A stretch of DNA of 64,000 nucleotides from Parabacteroides goldsteinii DSM 19448 = WAL 12034 (GTDB lineage Bacteria; Bacteroidota; Bacteroidia; Bacteroidales; Tannerellaceae): contig NZ_KQ033912.1 of NCBI RefSeq assembly GCF_000969835.1, forward strand, positions 1,477,961 to 1,541,960, given 5' to 3'. The notes below the pieces were generated by a model. That model was not told the origin of the DNA, searched no databases, and saw only the letters and a list, made by a program, of their open reading frames with translations. This document shows positions 57,211 through 64,000 of this stretch, in pieces. Within the stretch, counting starts at the first letter, position 1. Each line of letters begins with the position of its first letter. The translations under genes were made by a program, and so were the position numbers.

Positions 57211-58311
57211 ATGAAGACAAATATATTGTTAACTCTTTTCATTGCCTGTTCATTCTTTTGTAATGGGAAAAATGGTGTTACCCGAATTGATATGTCACAT
57301 TATCAAACAATCTGTTTTGATAGTCTGGTAACGAATATTTCTTGCACCAAATTAGAAAACAAATTATTTGAACAGTGTATAGATATGATACAACATAAAG
57401 ATTTTCTATACTTTATGGGAAGTACCATCGCAGGAAAAAGTGTGACTATCTACAAAAACACAGGCGCATTTATCAAGGAACTCACTTTTTCTGATGCACT
57501 TCTGGTCAATTCAATGTGTGTTATTCGTGAATTGGAAGAATTATGGGTAGTTAGCCGTTTCAAAATAATCAATAAGTTCAAACTGGATGGAACATTGATC
57601 AAAAGAGTCTCCTTGCCTTTCCCCTGTGCTAATATTATTCCGACCGACAAACATGATTTTTTAGTTTACTCAGGAGGAACATGCAACGAACGCGGTAACA
57701 TTGAAGGACACTTTATGGCTTTGACTGATTTAAAATCCATCAATAAACTTTTTATGCCAATGCAAGGGAAAAACGAATGGCCTTATACTCCATATAATTT
57801 ACATACAACAGATACCAATAATAATATATTCATTTTTCCACCCCGCATAGACACCATCTACTCCTATAACTTTCAACAAAAAGAATTATATCCACTCTAT
57901 TCACTTGATTTTCACGGAGATTTCTTGAAATCAGACAAAGGTTTCGAAGATCATGAAATGCATGAAATTATCACTAAACGTACATACATTCATAATCGTT
58001 ACAGTTTTTACCAGGCATCCGGTAAATTATTTTTTAAATTAAAAGGTAAACGGGAAGATTTCTGTTTCATCAATCTCAAAGATCATTTACTATATTCTTT
58101 TGACCGGCTATTCGATCAATTCCAATCAAGGTTTATCAATCCATTCGTCGGATCTTATAAAGATAAACTCTATTTACTTGTTTGGGAAAAAGATCTGGCA
58201 GAACACTATCAAAATATAAAATGCAACTATCCGGCTATACGAAAAATATTACCGTCTCTATCCACAGATAATAGCAACTGGATTCTAATAACCATAGATA
58301 TAAAAAAATAG
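57211..58311 (+). CDS. 6-bladed beta-propeller protein, probable lipoprotein, A
   Basis: 366 residues. The signal region LLTLFIACSFFC offers a lipobox FIAC (Cys13); cleavage by signal peptidase I is an alternative. Repeated strand-turn units are visible (GSTIAGKSVTIYKNTGAFIKELTFSD, EELWVVSRFKIINKFKLDGTLIKRVSLP, LHTTDTNNNIFIFPPRIDTIYSYN). The family assignment is by pattern and neighbourhood. It is followed by a second propeller gene with only 2 bases between them, so they are one operon with its own promoter at 57154-57186. Confidence 0.78.
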   Translation: MKTNILLTLFIACSFFCNGKNGVTRIDMSHYQTICFDSLVTNISCTKLENKLFEQCIDMIQHKDFLYFMGSTIAGKSVTIYKNTGAFIKELTFSDALLVNSMCVIRELEELWVVSRFKIINKFKLDGTLIKRVSLPFPCANIIPTDKHDFLVYSGGTCNERGNIEGHFMALTDLKSINKLFMPMQGKNEWPYTPYNLHTTDTNNNIFIFPPRIDTIYSYNFQQKELYPLYSLDFHGDFLKSDKGFEDHEMHEIITKRTYIHNRYSFYQASGKLFFKLKGKREDFCFINLKDHLLYSFDRLFDQFQSRFINPFVGSYKDKLYLLVWEKDLAEHYQNIKCNYPAIRKILPSLSTDNSNWILITIDIKK

Positions 58312-58313
58312 AT

Positions 58314-59399
58314 ATGAGAAACACTAGTATATTATTCTACATCCTACTCTGTTTATTCTCCGTAAGCTCCTGTAATCAACAGAAACACCAAGTCACCCTG
58401 CTGGGAAAGTTCACTGTTCCCCAAGAGGATCATCCCGAATGGACAGATCTATTCACCGATAAATATACCATTACACCGCTGGAAACAACCCCGGAAAGTT
58501 TGGTTGGTGAAATCAACAAAATCAAAAAGTTCAACGGTCATTATTATATTTCCTCAGCGGGAAAGTCCATTTTGTGCTTCAATGAGAAAGGTAAATTTGT
58601 TACTTCACTTAATAAAATGGGACAAGGTCCGGAAGAATATCTTCGTATTGAAGACTTTGATGTGTATGAAATAAACGGAAAAACTGAAATTTGGATTTCA
58701 GACAATAAGAGTCTAAAGATTTATGATGCAAATGATTGCACTTTTTTGAACAAAATCAGCTATCCTTTCATCATACATAAATTCAAACGCTTAGACAACT
58801 CCCATATCCTACTGGTAACCGGACAAAACGATCATTCTTTGACACTGACAGATAAAAACGGAAACATCCTATCCGAATACCTCAAAAAAGAAATACCCTA
58901 TTTAATGTTCAGACCCGTACAATTCGTGAAATACGGTTCCGAATATCTTTTTCAATTAGGCATATCAAATACCTATATTGCTTTCGACTCCAAAACAGAA
59001 ACCTTTAATAAAGGTCTCTTTTCAAATAACGAAGTTTACCTCTCCGATATACAATTACTGGAATTATATAATACATACGAAATGGAGTTTATCAGAGAAG
59101 CAAATAAGGGCTCTTATATTAACAACATAATACCGCTTAACGAAACATTCTGGATTCAAACATATTATGCTGGAAAAAAATATATAACCAAAATAGAAAA
59201 AGACGGAAAGGCAACCTCCACAGAATATTCTTACGGCACATTTGTTTCCACAATCACCGTAGGAGACAGCGAAAATAGCCTACTCCTCTATTTAACTCCG
59301 GATCAACTTTTAGAGAGTGAAAAACAATATACAGATAGAGATGGCAACGAAATTATTTGTCAAATAGATGACAATCCTTGCATTGTAGAATTCTTTTAA
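58314..59399 (+). CDS. 6-bladed beta-propeller lipoprotein B
   Basis: 361 residues with lipobox VSSC (Cys20). The opening TITPLETTPESLVGEINKIKKFNGHYYISSAGKSILCFNEKGKFVTSLNKMGQGPEEYLRIEDFDVY is closely like the gene at 49555-50685 (VIPLETNEQCLLKTIGRV...KTGNGPGEYN). It lies 2 bases after the 57211 gene. A 22-bp repeat array begins 24 bases after its stop. Likely outer-membrane, ligand unknown. Confidence 0.87.
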   Translation: MRNTSILFYILLCLFSVSSCNQQKHQVTLLGKFTVPQEDHPEWTDLFTDKYTITPLETTPESLVGEINKIKKFNGHYYISSAGKSILCFNEKGKFVTSLNKMGQGPEEYLRIEDFDVYEINGKTEIWISDNKSLKIYDANDCTFLNKISYPFIIHKFKRLDNSHILLVTGQNDHSLTLTDKNGNILSEYLKKEIPYLMFRPVQFVKYGSEYLFQLGISNTYIAFDSKTETFNKGLFSNNEVYLSDIQLLELYNTYEMEFIREANKGSYINNIIPLNETFWIQTYYAGKKYITKIEKDGKATSTEYSYGTFVSTITVGDSENSLLLYLTPDQLLESEKQYTDRDGNEIICQIDDNPCIVEFF

Positions 59400-59422
59400 A
59401 GAAAAGTTTCCATTCAAATTTG

Positions 59423-59510
59423 CGTTTGATATATATTGAACGAATAGTACACATATATGCTCTTTTCGTTTGACAATTGAGTTCCTTTCGTTTGATATAT
59501 ATTAAACGAA
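59423..59510. repeat. Four-unit tandem array, exact 22-bp period
   Basis: CGTTTG occurs at 59423, 59467 and 59489, and the second unit (59445) keeps only the central ATAT core. The first and fourth units are dyads: CGTTT...AACGAA around an ATATATAT core; the fourth, with two more bases on the left, has perfect TTCGTTT/AAACGAA arms. The array follows the propeller gene stop by 24 bases. Spacing agrees with the arrays at 3883 and 20009. Confidence 0.85.
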
Positions 59511-59628
59511 TGGTTGTTTAGGCAGTTTTTGGCAAAACTATCAGAACTTTTCAGTGAATGATACGCTGCTTCCGGTTTTTCATTCCTTTCATAAGATGGA
59601 ATGCAATCTATTATTAATATTAAACATC

Positions 59629-60802
59629 TTATTTTTTATAATACCCCCCTGTTTTACGGGCTCCCACATACACGACCAATCCCTTTTCTTTCAAAGATTT
59701 GATATAACGTTCCGTCGTTGCAATACCTTTATTGATATATTTGGATATATCTTTCACTTTAATTCCAGGATTCTTTTCTAAGAAAGTAAGAATAAGAGTT
59801 TCTATTTCATTTATTCCCTCATTTATTCCCTCACTTATTCCCTCACTTATTCCCTCATTATATGGCCGTTCAATAACAGATATGAATTGTACACCATCAA
59901 AATCATTGATAAGCTTTAAACTTGGTTCCTCTTTTAATGCACGTATAATCCCAGAACCTAAACCACGATAAGGCATTGTTTTTGCACAAAAATTAGCAAT
60001 AAATGGATTACGAACAACGGCATTTCCAAACTTTATATTTTCAACTGTCAGTCCATCCGGAAGACATCCCGGACTGATAATCTCTATACGGTTATCAAAA
60101 ATAAGTAATCTCACCGGAGCATTTTTTGTATAATCACGGTGCACAAGTGCATTTTGGAGTATCTCTTCCAAAGCTATCTCCGAAACTTCCAGTTTACCAA
60201 TAGAATTAAACCCTTGTCCAGCCTGTATATTACGGAGATTAGCTTTTAAAAAAGACATACCTTTATCAAATATTTCTGGCAAAGTACCTGAAATATCTTT
60301 ACTATCTCTATAGCTAATCCCTGCTATATCATTTCCCCAAAAAGCGACTGCTTTTATTACAAAAGTAGGGCGGTACTGCTGAGGATTTTTTCCGAATTTC
60401 ACTATTTTCCATCACTTTGCGTTTATCTGATCCTTGCTTTATCCAAATAGCCCCACCTAAATCTTTATAAGGTTTATTGTCTCCTTCATCAATATGAGCA
60501 ACAAGAATTGAACGATCTTCTATTATGATAGTTTCGGTTTGTATGTAAATGACCGGACGTAACAAGTTTGTAGCAATATTAGCTAACATTGAATTTATTT
60601 GTTGTATCTCCTGATAAGATAATCCGATAATTTCCCCTGTCTTATCTCTGATACCAAACAGAATCATACCTCCACGTGCATTCGACATAGCAACCATTTC
60701 GGCTGCAATACTATCTTGATTAGAGAAACGTTCCTTGAACTGGACCGTACTGGTTTCTCCACATTTCACTATGAGTTGCAATTCTTTACTATTCATCTCC
60801 AA
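59629..60802 (-). pseudogene. AlbA_2/Schlafen-type ATP-binding regulator with internal deletion and frameshift
   Basis: The 5' part (60802 to about 60395) encodes an AlbA_2 domain (TVQFKERFSNQDSIAAEMVAMSNARGGMILFGIRDKTGEIIG ... GAIWIKQGSDKRKVMENSEI). After that the frame shifts: the next frame continues KFGKNPQQYRPTFVIKAVAFWGNDIAG and EVSEIALEEILQNALVHRDYTKNAPVRLLIFDNRIEIISPG (HATPase_c_4-like), then a winged helix at the end. In intact relatives a stretch of roughly 50-70 codons separates the two parts, so a deletion joined them out of frame at about 60395. Both halves could still be translated alone, but the full protein is lost. Confidence 0.85.
59811..59858. repeat. Four 12-bp tandem repeats in the linker of the regulator pseudogene
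   Basis: Units of TTATTCCCTCA(T/C) start at 59811, 59823, 59835 and 59847. On the minus strand they encode EGIS/EGIN four times, a linker between the ATP-binding part and the final winged helix. Copy number of such units can change by slippage. Confidence 0.9.
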
Positions 60803-60989
60803 ATATCATATGTGATAAGCATTACAAATGTATAACAAAAAATGAGAATGACATCCTCTACATCGCATTATGAAGGGTGCAACCGGCTTCGGTAATAAAA
60901 TCAATGCTTCACTCTTTACAATAAAAGCATGAATCACCTTTGAAATAAAGCACCTATAACTTCGACTAACATAATAAGTTCAATATCTT

Positions 60990-61259
60990 TGTACAAACGT
61001 GTATGCACGTTTACATTTTGCTTGTACAACCTTCGACACCCATAAAAATTTAGACACAATAGCATATGAACGTGATTTGTATCTGATGCTATTTGACAAA
61101 TCTTTCAAAAAAGTATATGAAAGTAAATTAGCCTCGAACAGATTCAACCCTTACACGGGATGGAATACAATCAATAACGGCATCATACTTTTTGTTGACA
61201 ACATTCATGATAAAAACGATTCCGATAATTTAATTGTAGATCTCATTCACCCAGATTAA
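60990..61259 (+). pseudogene. C-terminal relic of a DUF4221 lipoprotein gene
   Basis: About 88 codons with no upstream part. VYARLHF matches YYRLHL of the gene at 52595. ERDLYLMLFDKSFKKVYESKLASNRFNPYTGWNTINNGIILFVDNIHDKND matches KELYLTSFDKNFRITSETKLENNIYTHYNSWGVLDNGLFITEDNLLDENKD. There is no signal peptide, and homology starts abruptly. It is a truncated copy rather than a gene. Confidence 0.85.
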
Positions 61260-61625
61260 TTACAAACAGCTTCAAGGTAATCACTTCGTTATCCCTGTTC
61301 TCCTTTTTATCAAAATGACATTTTAAGTACTTCATAGTTTGAATATATGAACCTGAGGACGTGCAAGGGACTTTCCAAGCCATTCTCCGAAGGTTCGCTT
61401 ATATCCTATTGCTAATAAAATGGAAATAAATGATTAATTCCGAAAATAATATAGGAATTATTATAACCTTTTATTCTCCAATACTGATTTATAAGCAATT
61501 TATGAAAGATCATTTCATCTCATTATCAGACGCCTTCTGTAGAAAAAACATGCTAGAAAACATACAATTCGGAGTCCAAAAACACACGAACTATTTAAAA
61601 TTCAAGTATTTTTAACATTTTCTCT

Positions 61626-61735
61626 GTTAAACCGAACTCCTATCTCAGTTAAACTGAAAAAATATTCATTTAAAACGAGATGAATTTTTGTTTAAAACGA
61701 GATAATTTTTTGTTTAAACGAAATTCGATTTGACC
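61626..61735. repeat. Five-unit tandem array, 22-bp period
   Basis: GTTAAAC starts units at 61626 and 61648, and TTAAAAC or TTAAACG start units at 61670, 61692 and 61714. The third and fourth units are nearly identical over 22 bases (TTAAAACGAGAT followed by a T-rich half). ATCTC in the first unit faces GAGAT in the third and fourth. The period equals that of the other three arrays. Confidence 0.8.
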
Positions 61736-61940
61736 GAAAAACGAGTATAGAAAAGCATTGTGTTAAATAATGTGTAAGAAAACTTACTAAAACGGTCACT
61801 GTTAAAAATACCCCCGTAAGTTTATCTGCTTATTATAAATCCTTTTAATGCAAAAACAGCATAATAAACACCTTTTTGACAATTGACACACCACGATCTC
61901 AATGAAACGGATTTGGAAGATAAGATAGAGCAAACACCAG

Positions 61941-62036
61941 TATTTGCTGAAACATGACGACGACAACAATCAACTTATTTTCGCTTTTAATGATGATATT
62001 CAATTTGGTTATTTAGATCTCAATAATATCATATAA
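61941..62036 (+). pseudogene. C-terminal relic of a TolB-like propeller gene
   Basis: The last 31 codons end NNQLIFAFNDDIQFGYLDLNNII and a stop, matching NNRIILCMDDEIQFGYLDLDGIIE of the gene at 55952-56980. Upstream the frame is broken. With the DUF4221 relic at 60990 it repeats the DUF4221 to TolB-like order of 54768-56980. Confidence 0.85.
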
Positions 62037-62050
62037 AGAAGTGCCAAATA

Positions 62051-63196
62051 CTACACTTCTTTATTCTCTATCCGTTCTATGCATATTTCCATCTCGTCTT
62101 TTCCCTTGATTTGGTATCCTTTAGCCCGTATAGTTTCAATACTCAAAACAGGTATAGTCAGGTTCAAATCTTTCCGCAAACGGAGCACTAACTGTTCCAT
62201 AGTTTTTTTATCAACTTCTACATTTTTATCTCCAAGAGCCTTATAGAGAAATTCATACGATTGAAAATAGTCTTTTCCCTGCGACAGGAAATAAAACAAC
62301 TCAAATACCTTAGGAGTAAGTTGTATCGTCTGATCGCTGTAAAACAAAGAACACAGTCTTTCGTCATACCGAACAACATTATCAGTTGGTTGCAAAGGCA
62401 ACTCCAACGATTCTGCCACAGGTTCTACCTCAGGTTCTGTTACAGGTTCTGTTAGCTGCTCTACCTTTTGCTCAACAGGTTCATCAGGTAAAGCCTGCTC
62501 TGTTTCCATGGGCTGTTCATTTTCAGAAACAAATTGATCCGGAGATTTTGAAGACTTATTGTTCTGTTTTCTTTTTACTATCAATATTCCCAAAATCATA
62601 AGGACTATGGATAACACAACATAATAAGATGTCCCCCACACTATGCTTTCTATCCAACCACCCTTAACATATCCTTCCAAAAGAATAATATCCTGAATAT
62701 CTACTTTGTATGTCAACTTCAAGTAATCATGTAAGACTTTCACATCCTCTTGGCCGTAAAATGTCTTTTTATCTGTACTATTATTATAAAGTGATACTGC
62801 CGTTTTATAATCCAATCCATTCTCTTTCAACTTTAACCGGAAAAGACTATCCAAGTTTTCCAGTTTTACAGGGTTCTTGAGTGACAAATACTGCTGATCA
62901 GCCAGAAAATTTCCTTCATCAGCAGTATAAGATTTAATGCTATCCCTTTTTAAATGCACAGTCTGACCTTCAGTTGTTATTTTAATTTCGGGGGAAGCTG
63001 TCGGAGTAAATACATGTATCTTCTTTACTTTGGCTTCTCTCATCCTGTTCGTACGATCTTCCCATAAAGTTTGCTTCCAAATCTCAGTCACTTGGGTCCG
63101 CAAACTACAAGAATACCAATATCCTCCACTTATAAAGATCAGCAAAACCATTAAAATCCCAATTAACCCATATGATGAATCATTCTTCATTTCCAC
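62051..63196 (-). CDS. Membrane-anchored winged-helix transcriptional regulator (ToxR-like layout, reversed)
   Basis: 381 residues. Two membrane segments (about 10-30, and 186-207 YVVLSIVLMILGILIV) enclose a periplasmic domain of about 150 residues. After the second comes a linker rich in Pro, Glu and Val (about 225-268, EQKVEQLTEPVTEPEVEPVAE). The C-terminal 100 residues are an OmpR/PhoB-type winged helix (LFYSDQTIQLTPKVFELFYFLSQGKDYF ... EQLVLRLRKDLNLTIPVLSIETIRAKGYQIKG). So an outside signal could reach DNA without a kinase. A TACTTTTG box (63220-63213) serves it. It is divergent from the NVEALA gene across 172 bases, the likely target. Confidence 0.87.
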   Translation of the reverse strand: MEMKNDSSYGLIGILMVLLIFISGGYWYSCSLRTQVTEIWKQTLWEDRTNRMREAKVKKIHVFTPTASPEIKITTEGQTVHLKRDSIKSYTADEGNFLADQQYLSLKNPVKLENLDSLFRLKLKENGLDYKTAVSLYNNSTDKKTFYGQEDVKVLHDYLKLTYKVDIQDIILLEGYVKGGWIESIVWGTSYYVVLSIVLMILGILIVKRKQNNKSSKSPDQFVSENEQPMETEQALPDEPVEQKVEQLTEPVTEPEVEPVAESLELPLQPTDNVVRYDERLCSLFYSDQTIQLTPKVFELFYFLSQGKDYFQSYEFLYKALGDKNVEVDKKTMEQLVLRLRKDLNLTIPVLSIETIRAKGYQIKGKDEMEICIERIENKEV

Positions 63197-63286
63197 TTCT
63201 TATTTTAAAATACAAAAGTAGTAAAGAAACACTCAAAAAGAGGCAAAACGAAGAAAAAAACACCTATACAGGTCTCATATAGGAGA

Positions 63287-63306
63287 TTTATAAGAAATTT
63301 ATAAGA
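63287..63306 (+). promoter_or_regulatory. 11-bp direct repeats, candidate operator for the winged-helix regulator
   Basis: TTTATAAGA occurs at 63287-63295 and 63298-63306, start to start 11 bases, one helical turn. OmpR-type winged helices commonly bind such direct repeats. They lie about 50-65 bases upstream of the predicted start of the NVEALA transcript, a good place for an activator, in the gap between the divergent genes. Confidence 0.5.
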
Positions 63307-63338
63307 GAATTCTAGGAGTTCATCCGAAAAAGACTCTC

Positions 63339-63346
63339 TATTTTTG
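63339..63346 (+). promoter_or_regulatory. -7 box (TATTTTTG) of the NVEALA operon
   Basis: A perfect TAnnTTTG 22 bases before the ATG at 63369. No TTTG is seen at the -33 position, which suits a promoter that needs an activator. Confidence 0.5.
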
Positions 63347-63368
63347 CACTAACAAACATAATACAGAT

Positions 63369-63590
63369 ATGAAGAAGAAACTAAAATTAGTAGGATTTGT
63401 AACTTGCCTGATCGTCGGTTGTTATTTTGGGTCCACTCCAAAAAACAATTTACCGTCTCTATTATTAGAGAATGTGGAAGCATTGGCCTACGGTGAACAT
63501 GGAAATGGAGCCAATTGCTATGGCGATGGCTCTGTAGAGTGTTACGGATATTGGGTCGAAATGAAAATTGAAGGATTAAGCCTTGAATAA
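63369..63590 (+). CDS. NVEALA-family secreted peptide precursor
   Basis: 73 residues. A basic start MKKKLKLVGF and hydrophobic stretch (about 7-21) form a signal-like region. The family motif ENVEALA (about residues 34-40) follows. The ALA end fits signal peptidase I cleavage (AxA), which would release a peptide of about 33 residues containing two Cys in NCYGDGSVECYGYW, able to form a disulfide. The family is known only from Bacteroidetes and its role is not established to my knowledge. The propeller lipoprotein gene starts 3 bases after its stop, so both come from one mRNA. Confidence 0.85.
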   Translation: MKKKLKLVGFVTCLIVGCYFGSTPKNNLPSLLLENVEALAYGEHGNGANCYGDGSVECYGYWVEMKIEGLSLE

Positions 63591-63593
63591 ACA

Positions 63594-64000
63594 ATGAAAC
63601 ATCTCCTTTATACATTAATAGGTATTAGCTGCCTGGTCGCCTGCACGAGTTCTCCGGATTCGCACTTCCCCAGATACTCAGACTTTGCCAAAACCAAGGC
63701 GCTCAGTGCACAGGTAATTAACCTGGATACTATCCTCTTCCGTTACCCATTTCGGGTAACGGTTAGAGATAGTATTGCCGTTGTAATGGATCTGCATAAT
63801 ATGGACCATTATTTACATGCCTTTACCTATCCGGGGTGGAAACACGTTGTCTCATTCGGCAGACGTGGAGAAGCACCGGAGGAGATGTTATCAGCAGCAA
63901 ACTTTCAATTCAACTCCTTAGATTCTTTGTGGGCACTCGATCCCAACAAGATGCAAATTACACGTTGGAAAATATCTCCTTCTACCGGTTCCGCGGAACG
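63594..64000 (+). CDS. TolB-like 6-bladed propeller lipoprotein, 5' part
   Basis: The frame is open from ATG 63594 to the window end (135 complete codons). Lipobox LVAC (Cys17). The segment HYLHAFTYPGWKHVVSFGRRGEAPEEMLSAANFQFNSLDSLWALDPNKMQITRWKI corresponds to the RFIHLFDKNDFHYITSTAYKGQGPGEI region of the gene at 55952. It is translationally linked to the NVEALA gene, which suggests it binds, exports or senses the peptide. That function is inferred from position only. Confidence 0.85.
   Translation, partial: MKHLLYTLIGISCLVACTSSPDSHFPRYSDFAKTKALSAQVINLDTILFRYPFRVTVRDSIAVVMDLHNMDHYLHAFTYPGWKHVVSFGRRGEAPEEMLSAANFQFNSLDSLWALDPNKMQITRWKISPSTGSAE

Larger units (their letters stand above)
61260..62050. 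other. Decayed 791-base region without an intact gene
   Basis: It holds a 22-bp repeat array (61626-61735) and a TolB-like propeller relic (61941-62036). An open frame at 61430-61615 has no family resemblance, no ribosome site and poor composition. The rest is A/T-rich with no recognisable gene. Confidence 0.6.

Noticed and set aside
60894..60960. Further repeat array with AATAAA-type spacing
   Set aside because: Spacings are 26 and 24 bases, not 22, and the similarity is mostly low-complexity A/T.
61430..61615. 61-residue ORF in the decayed region
   Set aside because: No family resemblance, no promoter or ribosome site, and A/T-rich composition like the surrounding non-coding DNA.
1..64000. 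tRNA, rRNA, integrase or complete insertion sequence
   Set aside because: No cloverleaf, rRNA segment or transposase with terminal repeats was recognised; only the deleted Rpn-type gene is mobile-element-like.

Overview
The window looks like the chromosome of a gut Bacteroidales; Parabacteroides is my best guess, although no rRNA or species marker is present to prove it. The evidence is three SusC/SusD pairs, ECF sigma/FecR pairs, Ser-type sulfatases, many Bacteroidetes-only lipoproteins (DUF4249, DUF4221, 6-bladed propellers, NVEALA), and frequent TAnnTTTG boxes, the Bacteroidetes -7 promoter element, upstream of genes.

Layout. 1-3863 (+): end of a polysaccharide utilization locus (PUL): partial SusC, SusD and an aryl-sulfate sulfotransferase. 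4007-5733 (+): HU-type DNA-binding protein and a GH130 mannosyl-glucose phosphorylase. 5730-16500 (mostly -): two paralogous TonB-receptor/DUF4249 cassettes, the second preceded by sigma factor, outer-membrane barrel and FecR. A cold-shock-domain gene and a small gene sit between the cassettes. 16689-18446: MntA/HepT toxin-antitoxin pair and trpS. 18492-39737 (-): a large PUL in which sigma and anti-sigma precede SusC, SusD, DUF2264, a BNR_4+GH105 fusion and DUF5703, followed under a second promoter by a phosphoesterase, GH29 and GH95 fucosidases and a sulfatase. 39812-48038 (-): a compact PUL of sigma, anti-sigma, SusC, SusD and sulfatase. 48204-49480: two small membrane proteins and a voltage-gated-type K+ channel. 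49555-64000: a cluster of surface-type beta-propeller lipoproteins with a GH110 alpha-galactosidase. It also holds at least four decayed genes and ends in a membrane-anchored winged-helix regulator divergent from an NVEALA peptide gene and another propeller lipoprotein.

How the genes fit together. The two minus-strand PULs appear to be sigma/anti-sigma controlled systems for sulfated glycans; the larger also points to fucose and a (possibly unsaturated) uronic acid. Both SusC leaders carry a plus-strand hairpin with a T-tract and a plus-strand TAnnTTTG box near the SusC start, which suggests antisense leader RNAs. The TonB/DUF4249 cassettes share a GGGG-N14/15-CTGTCTTA element and probably form one sigma regulon.

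Most worth a second look: (1) the right-end module of membrane-bound regulator, 11-bp operator repeats, Cys-containing NVEALA peptide and propeller lipoprotein, beside a set of propeller paralogs and propeller pseudogenes; (2) four intergenic arrays that differ in sequence but share an exact 22-bp period, most with dyad-symmetric units; (3) terminator hairpins whose loop holds the promoter box of the next gene.
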